Of a stretch of 64,000 nucleotides of DNA, positions 40,681 through 51,550 are shown piece after piece (the first letter of the stretch is position 1; every line of letters begins with the position of its first letter). The DNA lies in assembly GCF_905163445.1 (NCBI RefSeq), contig NC_053202.1:6696001-6760000 (forward strand), given 5' to 3'. The position numbers were made by a program, and so were the translations under genes. The stretch comes from Pararge aegeria (lineage: Eukaryota > Arthropoda > Insecta > Lepidoptera > Nymphalidae). The notes beneath the pieces are model-generated. The model was not told where the DNA came from and did no database searches. It was given only the letters and a program-made list of their open reading frames with translations.

Positions 40681-41020
40681 TAACCATGAGCTGAGTGCTG
40701 AGTGCAAGTAAAGCCAAATAAATTATAGTAACCTGCTGCCACACTAAATTAAAAAGTAATAGAGCTTTTTAGTTTTACCGCTCGTCCGGAGAATTACTGG
40801 CGCCATGTTTATTTCTTCCTCCAAAAAGTATCGCTGTGTTGTTGTCTTAAGGGCGTGTTTGCGGTTGTAATTTTAGGCACTTTGAGGCTTAAATTTTCTA
40901 TGACGTGTTACTGATATGCTTTGCGAACTGTTGCTCTGTTTATAGGCGATGTTTTTCCACTGACCATCAAGTGCTCCATTTGCTTGGTCCTTCAGTTATA
41001 ACTATTTTATAAAAATAATA
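40681..41020. other. Unannotated region
   Basis: No gene or repeat recognised. Confidence 0.35.
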
Positions 41021-41027
41021 GCTGTTG

Positions 41028-41061
41028 CCCGCGACTTCATCTGCGTTTGATTTTGTTTTTT
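41028..41061 (-). repeat. Helitron 3' end fragment
   Basis: TAGCTGTTGCCCGCGACTTC, then TGCGTTTGATTTTGTTTTT, the reversed 3' terminus of the 8.5-kb Helitron family. It stops exactly where a reversed SINE-A head begins. Confidence 0.75.
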
Positions 41062-41101
41062 AAAAGCAGGGTCGCTGCAAACTGCGCCAATCGGCCGTCG
41101 A
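41062..41101 (-). repeat. SINE-A head, inverted piece
   Basis: AAAAGCAGGGTCGCTGC and CTGCGCCAATCGGCCGTC are the first 40 bp of SINE-A on the minus strand. The rest of a headless SINE-A lies 240 bp away on the plus strand. Confidence 0.8.
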
Positions 41102-41343
41102 ATTGATGTTGTAATTCTGTTGTTTTTATATAGATACTTCAAGGATAAATGTTACTTTTCTTATGTCAATATCAGTATCGTCTAACTCTGAACTAAACGT
41201 CATTGCCATAGTAAATGTAGTGTAATGTAGTGTAGCTATAAAAGCACTAAATTCTCGTTTATGCAACATTACCTGCACTGTGCATAGAAATGATGGAAAA
41301 CATTTTCCATAGAAATGGCGCTTTCTGAAGCTTATTATTATTC

Positions 41344-41538
41344 CTACAACTGGAAGATGTTTGCGTTATGAACATTATTTTTTTTTCATGTGTCATGTGT
41401 CTGGGTGTATATGTAAATTATAAGTTTTAATGTATGTTATTAATTTAAGCCAGATCTTAGTACCCTTGTCACAAGCTATGCTTACTTTGGGGCTGGATGG
41501 CGATGTGTGTAATTTCGTAGTAAGTATATTTATTATTT
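41344..41538 (+). repeat. SINE-A body without head
   Basis: Starts at CCTACAACTGGAAGATG, just past the B box, and continues TGTCTGGGTGTATATG, AAGCTATGCTTACTTTGGGGC, GGATGGCGATGTGTG and AGTATATTTATTATTT. The missing head is probably the inverted piece at 41062-41101. Confidence 0.85.
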
Positions 41539-41714
41539 TACGAAGTTGATTTTCGCCCCTTGACCCGGAATATACTAACTCCTAGAGTAACGAGGCGGGC
41601 ATTAAGTAATTAATTATTTTTAAGTTTATATAATTTACTAAAGTAATGATTAATAAGTACTTCGTAAAATATACATGACAGTGACAGAAGCGGTGATGTG
41701 ATGATGATGAAGCT

Positions 41715-41945
41715 AACTTGTCTAAGTTATGTGCATTTTAAGCACACATCACATGCCTCAACGGTGAAGGAAAACATTGTGAGGTAAACTGCATGACTGA
41801 GAGTTATCCATAATGTTCTCAAAGGTGTGTTGAGTCCACCAATCCGCACTGGGCCATGGTGGACTACAGCTGGTGGGAGGGAGGTGGGACTACAGTGAGA
41901 GGACACCCGTGCCGCGTAGTGGACCGGTAATGGGTTGATACGACG
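41715..41945 (+). repeat. SINE-C, most of one copy
   Basis: AAGTTATGTGCATTTTAAGC, CACATGCCTCAACGGTGAAGG, AACATTGTGAGG, ATAATGTTCTCAAAGGTGTG, ACCCGTGCCGCGTAGTGG, GGTAATGGGTTGATACGACG. A short GATGATGATGA run lies just upstream. The tRNA-like head is absent. Confidence 0.8.
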
Positions 41946-43003
41946 AAAATATATTATAGTATTTTTTGCAAAGAACGTAATATTTGTCATCAGAATTTAG
42001 AACGAGGCTTCTAAAAGTGACGTTTTGTTTGAGGTTAACTCAATCTCGTTAAAAAGAAGAGTGGATTAAAGTAGCACTAAACTTTTTCGTACATGAACAA
42101 ATACTATAAGATTTGAATGTGCTCCTTAAAATGGTGATAAGGTTTGTAAATTTTTCACAACAGTGAATTTGCAACTAAAACAGTCTTAAGTACATTCAAA
42201 AAAATAAATATTCTAATAAAAAAAAATCTAAAAATATTTATTTCGTTTCGTATAGTTGAAAAATAATACATGGATATTAAAACCATCCTATTAAGTTGCT
42301 AGTATTACAACTAGCAATTGTGGTGGCGGCCCCGCTCTTCCATAACATCATACACAAATTGAAATCAATAAGTAGATCTTTAATGTATAATTGAAAGTTA
42401 TAAAGTTTTAACAAAGATAGTAACAATATGTTTGTCTACTTGTGGTGCGTTTGTTTGTGCGCGTGTGTGTATTTATGCGTGCGTGTGTAATTTTGTGTGT
42501 GCGTGTGTGTTTGTGTGTGTGTATGTATGCAAGTGACTGTATGCAGAGTGTGTATTCAAGCGCGTGTTTGTGTGTTTGTGCGTTACAGTGCATGGGGTGC
42601 AAAATATACATGTACATTTGTTGCATCAAATTCAACGTTTCGTAATAGTTTAATTTATGCAACGAATCAGTAAGTATATTTTGCTGCCTGCTCTCAGTTA
42701 TATTTCCGAAAACTATCTACCTATATCATCGTACAATTCTCGCAAATTTATTTCCCAGATCGCAAGGGCGCTGAGTTAGCATCTATTAGGATTTACTGAC
42801 GCTTTTCCGTTTGTATTCTCCATTAGCTATCGACAGCTTGGCGTAAAAGGGTAGAAGATCGATGGTCCTTGCTTAGATCGTATTATACCTGTTACGGAAG
42901 ATAGGGTTTGATCTGACGTCATGAGGATCTTTCTAAATCACAATCAGATTCGCATCCTGTTTTATTTATAAAGCCTTCATCACACTGCATCTGTTAGAGG
43001 TAT
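41946..43003. other. Unannotated region with GT-rich patch
   Basis: 42436-42575 is GT-rich low-complexity DNA that produces opposed open frames (42408-42662) with no coding value. The rest has no recognised feature. Confidence 0.45.
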
Positions 43004-43192
43004 GCCAAGTTATAATTATCCCACGCTTCTATGGTTTCTATACGACACGTCTTTGTCGTTACGTTCTTAAGCCACGGCCAACCAGTCTAGACCAGAGAAA
43101 ATTAAGAAACCAGAAATTTCCCCTGCTGGGGATTGAACCAGGGACCTTTCACATACAAGATCATATCGCTCACCACTGCGCCATGGAGGTTG
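43004..43192 (-). repeat. SINE-B, 5' part
   Basis: Plus strand: CGACACGTCTTTGTCGTTACG, AAGCCACGGCCAACCAGTC, AAATTTCCCCTGCTGGGG, ATTGAACCAGGGACC (B box reversed), CACCACTGCGCCATGGAGGT. The 3' half is missing. Confidence 0.85.
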
Positions 43193-43729
43193 ATGGCATC
43201 TTGGATACCTACTTGGATTACAAGCATTTCTACGAGCGTTCTAATTCACCGAAAGGATCTAAAAATCATACTAATGATGTTTTTATTTTTAAACTGATAC
43301 TTTTGCATCGAATTTATTCAAAGAATGACTTTTAACACGATACAAGATAATTATTACATTGCAGAGAAATTTGTTGCTCCGTTTCAGTAGTTCAGGAAGT
43401 TCTTAGACCAATATTGGAAGCCAGATTAAAGCTGGAAACTTATCGGATAACGTGGCAAAGATTGGTGTTATTTAAGTATTAAATGCCTTAATTATAGAGC
43501 TCGGAGAAACTTGAACATTCGAGTCGGTAAGACGTGGCTTATAAATACGTAATATGGTTTTAAAGACTCCACACTTTATTAGGAAACGTTTGAGTTTTCA
43601 GTGGAGTTTATTTATAGTATGAGGTCACGTAGAGTAAATTTCTGAGTTTTCTGAGTTGTTTTTTTTTTCTAGTAATTATTGGCGGACAAAACACATGAAA
43701 CTTCTCATTGGAATGGAAAAATCATCGCT
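43193..43729. other. Unannotated region
   Basis: No gene or repeat recognised. Confidence 0.4.
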
Positions 43730-43930
43730 TATAAACAGAGTTAAACTTCGCAGGGCATGCAAGGAATACGTCCTGCTAAGGGTCGCCCTGTGTCAAACCT
43801 GAAGCGTAGGCGTGATGTGCCTGTGATTACATCGGCATCCACGCCCTTCAGACCGGAACACAGAAATGCTGATTAGCGGCAGATATAAGCATGGTGGTAC
43901 TACTCTTAGATTAGTAGTTGGTTTAAGAAC
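43730..43930. repeat. Dispersed repeat fragment
   Basis: GCAGGGCATGCAAGGAATACG, GTGATTACATCGGCATCC, CAGACCGGAACACAGAAATGC and AAGCATGGTGGTAC. Related to 39745-39925. It has no coding features. Confidence 0.4.
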
Positions 43931-44225
43931 ATTATGGACAACTCACGAAGATTTTCTTAGATATTTATCCCGATAAATTGTTAGAAATATTGGGTTAGGC
44001 TCTCATAAATAAAATACAGTGCACATATTTAAGTTATTTATTTACTTCGTTAATTGCCCCTTTTTTCCCACTGACATTGACATTCCGCCTACCAAGACCT
44101 ACAGCTTTCGTTCAGGAATCGGGAATCCTAACTGATTCTTAGTGCTGTTTTTTACAATTTGTTCGTTTGGATGTTTTATTTATATATATTTATTCCAAGT
44201 CCTAACCACTAGGCTGTCAACGCAT

Positions 44226-44488
44226 AAATTGAAATTTAAATTCAAAATTTCTTTATTCATGTAGGCCTATTACAGGCACTTATAAGCGTTCGTACATATA
44301 AGTTTACATAAATGTAAGGGATGGTGATAACTTCGTTCGCCAACTTAAACCTAAAAGCATTGGCTATCCCACTCTGGTAGTGGAAATTGGCGGGGACCTC
44401 TCGCCCAGCGTAGTATTTGCCATGCTGAGAAGCGACAGGCCTTGGGAAAGTGTGTCTGACTCCTGCCAAGAAGTCATCTTTTCTCTTT
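44226..44488 (-). pseudogene. LINE 3' end, interrupted by SINE-A
   Basis: Plus strand starts AATTTAAATTCAAAATTTC (reversed A-rich end) then TGTAGGCCTATTACAGGCAC, AACTTCGTTCGCCAACTTAAAC and AATTGGCGGGGACCTCTCGCCC. It resembles the 3' ends at 39.9 and 46.8 kb. The SINE-A at 44489 follows directly; DNA beyond it (44760-44930) may be the continuation. Confidence 0.55.
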
Positions 44489-44758
44489 CGACAGCCAAGT
44501 GGCGCAGTGAGCACTGACCCTGCTTTCCGCGTCCAAGGCCGTGGGTTCGATTCCCACAACTGGAAAAATGTTTGTGTGTGATGAACATTAATGTTTTTCA
44601 GTGTCTGGGTGTTTATATGTATATTATAAGTATTAATGTGTATTATATTCATAAAAATATTCATCAGTTATCTTAGTACCCATAACACAAGTTATGCTTA
44701 CTTTGGGGCTAGATAGCGATGTGTGGCTTGTCGTAGTATATTTATTTATTTATTTATC
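44489..44758 (+). repeat. SINE-A, full length
   Basis: CAGCCAAGTGGCGCAGTGAG, GTGGGTTCGATTCCCAC, ATGAACATTAATGTTTTTC, GTGTCTGGGTGTTTATATG, TTATGCTTACTTTGGGGC, TATTTATTTATTTATTT. Frames across it are not genes. Confidence 0.95.
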
Positions 44759-45085
44759 TTGCAGAACAAGGATGCAGAGCGGATGGCTGAAGAAGCTACA
44801 GACACACATCCGCGCCGGCGTAGATGGGGGGAAGGGAAACGATGTGAATACCAGCTTGCCCTGGGAGGCGTCAGGTAGCTATTGGGATAGCTACCCCACA
44901 CTCAGACGTCATAAGAGTCTTCCTACTATTTATTTATTTAATAGGAAGCCAACGTTATAAACAATGTCATAAATCGTTTATAAACGTAATGGTAATATTA
45001 TAAACTATACATTGTATACCCCACTTACAGGCTAACTCTGAATGCATTATGAAACTTAGACGTGCTTCTATAATACTTATATAAA
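44759..45085. other. Unannotated region, possible LINE continuation
   Basis: 44760-44930 is GC-richer (GAACAAGGATGCAGAGCGG, CACATCCGCGCCGGCG) and may continue the LINE split by the SINE. No motif confirms it. Confidence 0.3.
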
Positions 45086-45203
45086 ATATAAATTAAGAAA
45101 TAAATTTAAAAAATACTAAACTTAAAAACTATTACTACTATATTTAATAGATATAAATTAAGAAATAAATTTAAAAAATACTAAACTTAAAAACTATTAC
45201 TAC
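45086..45203. repeat. Tandem duplication, 65-bp unit
   Basis: ATATAAATTAAGAAATAAAT through AACTATTACTAC occurs twice with exact spacing of 65 bases and no differences in about 53 aligned bases, so it is a recent duplication. Confidence 0.9.
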
Positions 45204-45796
45204 GCAGGACTAGGATTTCCGCAAAATAAAACAAATATAACTTCGGGCAGAGTAACACCCTGGTTGACTCTCACACGAATAATGTCCGCTTGTTATTCTA
45301 CTACCCTATTTATAGTATTTTTGTCAATGTATCAAATCAACATTTAAAATTTAGATAGCTCATACTATTTGATCAATTAGTGTAATAAATCATGATTACA
45401 TTAATAACCAATTATTGTAATATCAAATAATTAAATTAATATAAAACAGTATCTTGTAATAACTATGTGCCAACTACGTCACGTCCGTCGGGCGCCTATT
45501 GGGTACTTGTTAACACTATATAATAAAAATAAAAATAAAAGAGGATTACGTAATAAACAGTTTTTTAAGTTACGTAATAAACAGTTTTTACTAAGGAGGG
45601 GGTCAAGCTGCCCCTCCTGTTTAGCGTGGGAGCCCTGGACTTAGTTGGGCGGTTGTTACCAAGGGGTCCCCAGAAGTCTAGTAAAGCCAACGCAATACAC
45701 ATGCCTCGGTTTTTTTAGTCTGGATATAAAAGTCCCACATTTCCTTTTTGGCAGGACAGAGGTAGCCTTAAAGCATTTCCACCACGACATTAAGCC
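45204..45796. other. Unannotated region
   Basis: A GC-richer patch at 45590-45700 (GGTCAAGCTGCCCCTCCTG, TTGGGCGGTTGTTACC) may be old transposon sequence. The minus frame 45656-45892 crosses into the Helitron and is not a gene. Confidence 0.35.
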
Positions 45797-46150
45797 TTTA
45801 GTATCGCCAAGCCTTAAATGAGGGTTTGCCGCTGTCCGCTGAGGAGTTCTGTCCTCTATCTTCAACCACAGTTTGGGCAAAATGAAACACATATTATAAC
45901 CTCTATTAATAGTACAAAAATAATTAATTAAATTGGTTATAATTTGTCGGAGTTATGATGTAAAATCGTCAAACACTCATCCCCTCTCCCGAGAAAGGAA
46001 CCGAGCTTACTGTCGGGATAAAAAGTATCCTATATTACTTCTAACACGTCCAAGAATTTGTGTACAAAGTTTCATGAGGATCGGTTAAGTAGTTTTTGCG
46101 TGAAAGCGTAACAAACAAACTTACATTGACTTTTATAATATTAGTAGGGG
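45797..46150 (-). mobile_element. Non-autonomous Helitron, 3' end missing
   Basis: Plus strand ends in ATTAGTAGGGG (reversed 5' end) and contains AACAAACAAACTTACATTG, TTTGTGTACAAAGTTTCATG and AGGAACCGAGCTTACTGTCG. The terminal CTAG part is absent; the copy starts at the reversed AAGGCTTAGCGATAC block. Confidence 0.85.
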
Positions 46151-46503
46151 TATATTTTAAACAAAACACCGGTATCTCCAGAATGTTGCAAAGTTACGCT
46201 AAGTTCTGCGATTACTCGCACGTGCTCGTGCTTTGGTTGTGTGGTTTGTTGGGCCATTTGTTATAAACTTTTTGTATTAAAGTGTACTTTATGTGTGTAC
46301 CGGTGTGGTTTAAACATCGTTTACGCTTCCGTTTTAAGAGTGCAGTTTTCTGGCGCTTCACCACTCTTTCTGTAGGTATGTATTTTACGTCTTTGGTTGC
46401 TTGAAGGGTTCGATATGCAGCAAGTGTGTAGCGGTTTTTTTGTGGTTTCTGTACTTTAAGTGTTGTGCAATCAAGTGTTTATGGGCGATGGTTTTCACTT
46501 ACT
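46151..46503. other. Unannotated region
   Basis: No gene or repeat recognised. Confidence 0.35.
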
Positions 46504-46802
46504 ATATCCCTACTTATATTATAAATGTAAATGCAAGTTTGTTTGTTACGCTTTCCTGCAAAAACTACTAAACCGATCATCACGAAACTTTGTACACATA
46601 TTCCTGAAGGTATTAGAAGTAATATAGGATGCTTTTTATCTTGAAATTAAGCTCAGTTCTCTTAGGAGACGGGACGAAAGTGTTTGGCGATTTTACACCA
46701 GGTTTAGCTATCCTAAATACATAAAGTGCTGCCACATTTATGAGGCATATGTCTTTCGAAAAACAAAAACAAAAGCGGACGAAGTCGCGGGCAACAGCTG
46801 GT
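46504..46802 (+). mobile_element. Non-autonomous Helitron, shortened
   Basis: ATCCCTACTTATATTATAAA to GTCGCGGGCAACAGCTGG, so the terminal CTAG has mutated to CTGG. The interior is shortened by about 165 bp relative to the 8.5-kb copy. Confidence 0.8.
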
Positions 46803-46807
46803 TAATA

Positions 46808-47135
46808 TATAAACTCAAAATTCCAAAATCTTTTATTCATCTAGACCTTATTACAGGCACTTATGAAGCGTTCATACATTTAACATGTTACACTAATGTT
46901 AGTGATGGTGATAACTGCATTCGTTAAATTAAAACTAAAGCTAGAAGGGTTCCGAACGCGCCCTGGTCTAAGAAAAACCCACAACCAACTTAGCCAGGTT
47001 TTTTTTATTTTTGTTATCACCATCTCAGTCTTGTTAATGTTGAGCTATGAAGTTACAGGCATTCATTCCCAAGCTTTTTTATCTTACATTTAATCCTTAA
47101 TATTATAATAGGATTTTTCAAGCAATATTTCACTT
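46808..47135 (-). pseudogene. LINE-Z 3' fragment
   Basis: Plus strand: AAAATCTTTTATTCATCTAG, CTTATTACAGGCACTTATG, GGTGATAACTGCATTCG, GCGCCCTGGTCTAAG, CACAACCAACTTAGCCAGG, ATAATAGGATTTTTCAAGC. Same family as 25.5 and 54.1 kb, with extra sequence at its 3' end. The 65-codon frame here is not a gene. Confidence 0.7.
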
Positions 47136-47850
47136 TAGATCCGTACAGTTAGACGACAATGAATAAATCCGAGGCGTCGGTCTGTATTTATAACAACACT
47201 TCGAATCACAACAATTGTTATTACGATTAAAGATGATAGAAGTAGAAGGTTAAAGTTATTACAAAAATTGTACAAACAATGTTTTTTAGATTAGTTTTAA
47301 ATAATTCGATGCTCTTTTGGCACATGTGTACACACATTGTGTCAGAGTTCTGAAGCCAAATATAGGTATCACGCCGATAAATATTTCAATTAGAAAAAAA
47401 ACCATACGCGAGGAATTGAAAAATAACTTTTAAAAAGGACAGCCCTAACAAAATTTCCATTATCGCCAGTGAAGCCACGATCATTATTATATCCTGTTTT
47501 ACCTAAAACTCAAGTGGATGCTATCCTAAATGACCCCCTATTTGTAATGTTTAGCCACTAAGCCAATACAGATTAATCCAGAATCTAGGTGCGTGAAATT
47601 TAATAATCCAGACCAAACCAAACATCAAATACAGCTCAATCTAAATTACACCGTACTCCAACACAATAAAAATCATTACAGCCTGTTGCTATTTTGTTGT
47701 TGTCCTTTGGGATTTTACATTTGGACTCGCCCTTTCCCTATTCGATTACAGTTATGTGTTTTAATACCCACGAGTATTTCTTCTGTAAGCGGACCACTAA
47801 CTTGTTTAGTACATACCTAATCTTGGATTATATTAGTTTAAAATGTGTTG
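47136..47850. other. Unannotated region
   Basis: No supported gene. Overlapping frames at 47593-48011 lack domains. Confidence 0.4.
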
Positions 47851-48060
47851 ACGGCAGATCGGAATACAGATGTCACCACCCCTCGTTTTCCCGCGGATGT
47901 CGTACGAGGCGACTTAGGGAATATAACGGAAAACCGGCAGCAGCGTCTTCCGTGGTACTACTAACTACTGCGATCAGCAGCCCGTGTTCCCAGCGTGGTG
48001 ATTATGGGTAAACCTTCCCGTTGGGAGAGGCCTAGTGCAGCATTGGACTGTTATAGTTTA
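47851..48060 (+). repeat. Dispersed repeat with RTE-like 3' end
   Basis: GACGGCAGATCGGAATACAG, CGGATGTCGTACGAGGCGAC, CCCAGCGTGGTGATTATGGG and AGTGCAGCATTGGACTGTTA. The reverse of the same series is at 55170-55348. The 'TGCAGCATTGGACTGTTATAG' end is typical of RTE-related lepidopteran repeats. Confidence 0.6.
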
Positions 48061-48076
48061 TGGATGGTCGATGGTC

Positions 48077-48131
48077 GATAAGTGGAGATGTCTCTTATAA
48101 AGTTCAAAGTTTGTATTAAATATAAGCTTAT
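48077..48131 (+). pseudogene. LINE-Z, part 1 of a split copy
   Basis: GTGGAGATGTCTCTTATAAAG and GTTTGTATTAAATATAAGC match the minus strand of 25.8 kb. It stops at ATAAGCTTAT, the target site of the RTE insertion, and resumes at 50716. Confidence 0.8.
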
Positions 48132-48150
48132 CATCATCATCATCATCATC

Positions 48151-48867
48151 TCAACCAATGGACGTCCACTGCTGGACATAGGTCTTTTGTAGGGAGTTCC
48201 ACAATGCACGGTCCTGGGCCGCTTGCCTCCAACGGCTCCTATCTACTCGCCTGATGTCATCTGTCCACCTCGTTTGGGGCCGACCTACGCTGCGTTTACC
48301 GGTGCGGGGTCGCCATTCCAGCACCTTAAGACCCCAACGTCCATCGGTTCTCCGAGCTATGTGCCCAGCCCATTGCCACTTCAGCTTCGCAACTCGCTGA
48401 GCTATGTCGGTAACTCTAGTTCTTCTACGGATCTCCTCATTTCTGATTTGATCACGTAGAGATACTCCTAACATAGCTCTCTCCATCGCCCGCTGAGTGA
48501 CTCTGAGCCTTCTTATGAGGCCCATAGTTAGCGACCATGTCTCTGATCCGTAAGTCATCACTGGCAACACGCACTGTTCGAAGACTTTAGTCTTCAGGCA
48601 CTGGGGGATTTTGGACGAGAAGATGTCACGAAGTTTCCCGAACGCTGACCATCCGAGTTGGATTCGGCGGTTTACCTCTTTCTCGAAATTGGACCTACCT
48701 AACTGGATCGTGTGTCCTAGGTATATATACTCGTCTACAATTTCGAGTGCAGAGCTCCCAATAATTATTGGGTGGAGCGGAACATGAGCGTTGGACATAA
48801 TTTTCGTCTTGCTCATATTCATACGAAGGCCCACCTGTTGAGAAACTCTGCTGAGGTCATTAAGCAT
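48151..48867 (-). pseudogene. RTE ORF, C-terminal part
   Basis: 238 codons after the frameshift. It starts MLNDLSRVSQQVGLRMNMSK (end of RT, thumb), continues YLGHTIQLG, KVFEQCVLPVMTYGSETW, WAGHIARRTDGRWGLKVLEW and GRPQTRWTDDIRRV, and ends TYVQQWTSIG plus stop. These are the usual RTE C-terminal blocks in order. The first Met is internal; it is the same gene as the next entry in another frame. Confidence 0.9.
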
Positions 48868-50483
48868 CGCATTAAGGTCTTCCAGAGCTCTGCCATTATG
48901 ACTACATCGTCGGCAAACCGAAGTTGAGTGATGTACTCGCCGTTAATGTTGATGCCAAGCCCGTTCCAATCCAGAAGCTTAAAAACGTCCTCCAACGCAG
49001 CTGTAAACAGCTTCGGGGAGATAACATCTCCCTGTCGCACTCCTCGCTGCAGTTGGATCGGTTTCGTAGTCTGCTCCTGTATACGGACTGACATAGTGGC
49101 GTTTTTGTACAAACACTTCAAAACTTCGATGTACCGGTAGTCAATTCGGCATCTCTGCAGTGACCTTAACACAGCCCAGGTTTCCACCGAATCAAAGGCT
49201 TTCTCATAGTCCACAAATGCTAAGCAAAGTGGCCAGTTATACTCTTGAGTCTTCTGTATAACCTGCCGCAGCGTATGTATGTGGTCTATGGTACTAAAGC
49301 CCTTTCGGAAACCGGCTTGTTCGGGAGGCTGGAAGTCGTCAAACCTATTCGCGAGACGATTCGTAATGACTCTCGAGAACAACTTGTAGACATGGCTCAA
49401 CAACGAGATAGGTCTGTAGTTCTTCAGCAAGGTATTATCACCTTTTTTGAAGAACAGAACCACCACGCTCCTGTGCCATGCCTCTGGCGTTGTGCCTTGA
49501 TGAATGACGGAATTGAACAACCGCTGAAGGACTTTAAGTATCGGTTTTCCACCCGCTTTCAGGAGTTCTGCTGTGATTCCGTCATCACCCGTAGCCTTGT
49601 TGTTCTTTAGTTGTTTGAGAGCCATACTAATCTCGTAAAGGCTGACATCCGGGATATCTTCAGTGAAGTGTCGGGTCAATTTGGCTCTAGGGTCTTTAGC
49701 CAAACTTTCAACAGGCTTTGGTGTTGAGGTGTATAACTGTCCATAGAATTTCTCAACCTCACTCAGGATCTCTGGTTTAGAAGAAATGAGACTACCATTT
49801 TCAGTCTTTAGGCGAGTCAACAGGCTCTGTCCGATAGACAGATCTCTGGCGAACACTTTCGAGCCTTTGTTGCGCTCAATGGCGACTTTAATTTTCTCAG
49901 GGCATGTATGGCTTTGGAGGCTTTTGGAGGTATGTATGGCTTTCGAAATATCCTCATACAGTGCCTCTACTTCCTCGTCGGAGTGCGCAGTTGTGGGTGC
50001 GTAGACCTGTATAACCTTCAGGGAATACCGTTTGGTTATTCTGAGTACAAGGTACGCTACCCTGCTCGACACGCTTTCGACTCGAACAATGTTGTTGACA
50101 AGGGATTTGTGGACGATGAGTCCGACACCACCTTGGGACTGTTGTTCGCCCTCCCGGTAGTAGAACAAGTTGCCGGATTTTAGGATTATCGTGTCCTCCC
50201 CCTCTCTACGGACTTCAGATAAACCCATGATACTCCAGCGCAACTTGCTCACTGCTTCTTCCAGCTCGACTAACTTCTCATCGGTCCTCAACGTGCGTGC
50301 GTTATACGTTGCTAGGTCCAGTCGTCGGGTTTGGCAGCGGAATCTCTTCCGGAGATTCTTGACACCCCTTGCCCCGCCGTTACCATAACCGCTGCCAGAG
50401 CCAGGAATAGCGGGGCTGCTGGGGACTAGGGGCTGTGGCTTTGTTTTCTCCATTCGTACAAAGATTTGCCCGGTAATGACCAC
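48819..50483 (-). pseudogene. RTE ORF, endonuclease-RT part with deletion and frameshift
   Basis: 554 codons. Residues 56-150 are the start of an APE-type endonuclease (ATYNARTL at 58-65, GLSEVRREG with E90, GGVGLIVHKS). After YEDISKAIHTSKS the sequence jumps to a linker (SLQSHTCPEKIKVAIERNK), so the endonuclease blocks containing GDFN and the catalytic Asp/His are deleted in frame. RT motifs follow: NYRPISLLSHVYKL, EQAGFRKGFSTIDH, FVDYEKAFDS (423-432), GVRQGDVISP (481-490) and FADD (523-526). About 5 codons after FADD the frame shifts. It cannot make active protein. Confidence 0.92.
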
Positions 50484-50715
50484 GCTGGGCAGGCGGGTTG
50501 ATCATCGCAGGGCTAGACTGATCGCACCGGCGTCGCTGCTGCCCGACACCGGTCTGTGCCATTTATTCAGTCTAGCCAATTTGAAGTCGTTATACCGCCA
50601 CTTGTCGGTCGCCAGAGCCTCGTCGGTTAGACGGCAGGGTGCACCACGTGCAGGTGAGGTTGGCATTTTGGGAGGCTTACTGGTACTAGCCTCCCCCTTA
50701 CACCCATAAGCTTAT

Positions 50716-50792
50716 AGAGAAGTCTTATTATAGTGTAAAGGAATACGTTATCGATAAAAAAAGGTTGGGTGTGAATTATTGTTCTAACCAGG
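50716..50792 (+). pseudogene. LINE-Z, part 2 of a split copy
   Basis: AGAGAAGTCTTATTATAGTG, ACGTTATCGATAAAAAAAGG and TTGTTCTAACCAGGT continue part 1 exactly as in the 25.5-kb copy, and are cut off by the Helitrons that follow. Confidence 0.8.
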
Positions 50793-51208
50793 TATATGTC
50801 AATGTATATTTGTTACGCTTTCACGCAAAAACTACTTAACCTATCCTCATGAAACTTTGTACACATATTCTTAGAAGTGATAAAATATAGTGTAATATGG
50901 GATACTTTTTATCTGGACATTAAGCTCGGCTCCTTTGGGAGAGGGGATGAAAATGTTTGACGATTTTACACCATAACTCCGACAAGTTATAACCGATTTA
51001 AATAATCATTTTTGTATTATAGAGGTTGTAATATGTGTTTAATTTTGCCCAAACTTTGTGTAGATCTGATGAATGTGGTTGGAAAAACCCCCATTTAAGG
51101 TGATTTTAGCGATACTAAAGACTTTAATTTTATTTAGAACTACAACTAAATTGAATGCCACATCAAAAAACAAAATCAAACGCAGACGAAGTCGCGGGCA
51201 ACCGCTAG
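50793..51208 (+). mobile_element. Helitron-like element 1 of an abutting pair
   Basis: ATGTCAATGTATATTTG start (first 15 or so bases of the usual end missing), TTTGTACACATATTCTTAG, CACATCAAAAAACAAAATC, end GTCGCGGGCAACCGCTAG. The next Helitron starts directly at its terminus. Confidence 0.8.
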
Positions 51209-51548
51209 TAATAATATAAATGTGAAAGTTTTGATGTTTGTTACTCAATCACGCAAAAACGGCTGAACGGGTTTGGATGAAATTTGGCATGCATGTAGCC
51301 TTTGGCATGGAAAAGAACATAGGCTTCCTTTTATCCCAATTCCTTAAGTTCCTTTAGCGATAAGGCTGTCTATTGTACCTGCGTTTTATTTAGTGTTGTT
51401 TTTTTGTTTATAATTTCATTTCTGTTAGGTGTACAATAAAGAGTATTTTCATTTCGTTTCAGTTCCCTTGGTAGGATAAAAATTATTAACGAGCGAAGCT
51501 TTAGACCCATTTCTGAAGTCCACGCAGACGAAGTCGCGGGCAGAAGCT
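51209..51548 (+). mobile_element. Helitron-like element 2 of an abutting pair
   Basis: Starts TAATAATATAAATGTGAAAG and has GGCTGAACGGGTTTGGATG, AATTTGGCATGCATGTAGCC, ending GACGAAGTCGCGGGCAGAAG then CTAG. The ends match those of the first family but the interior differs, so it is a second subfamily. Confidence 0.75.
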
Positions 51549-51550
51549 AG

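Larger units (their letters stand above)
48132..50705 (-). mobile_element. RTE-clade LINE, near full length, with 10-bp target duplication
   Basis: 2,574 bp inserted with perfect 10-bp duplication ATAAGCTTAT (48122-48131 and 50706-50715). On the minus strand it has a 5' UTR starting near GGGGGAGGCTAGTACC, one long ORF broken by an internal deletion and a frameshift, and a 3' tail of GATGATGATG repeats, the hallmark of RTE elements. It splits a LINE-Z copy. Confidence 0.93.

Noticed and set aside
48223..50709. Plus-strand open frames across the RTE LINE (for example 49245-49610)
   Set aside because: They are antisense shadows of the RTE reading frame, which has clear RT motifs on the minus strand.
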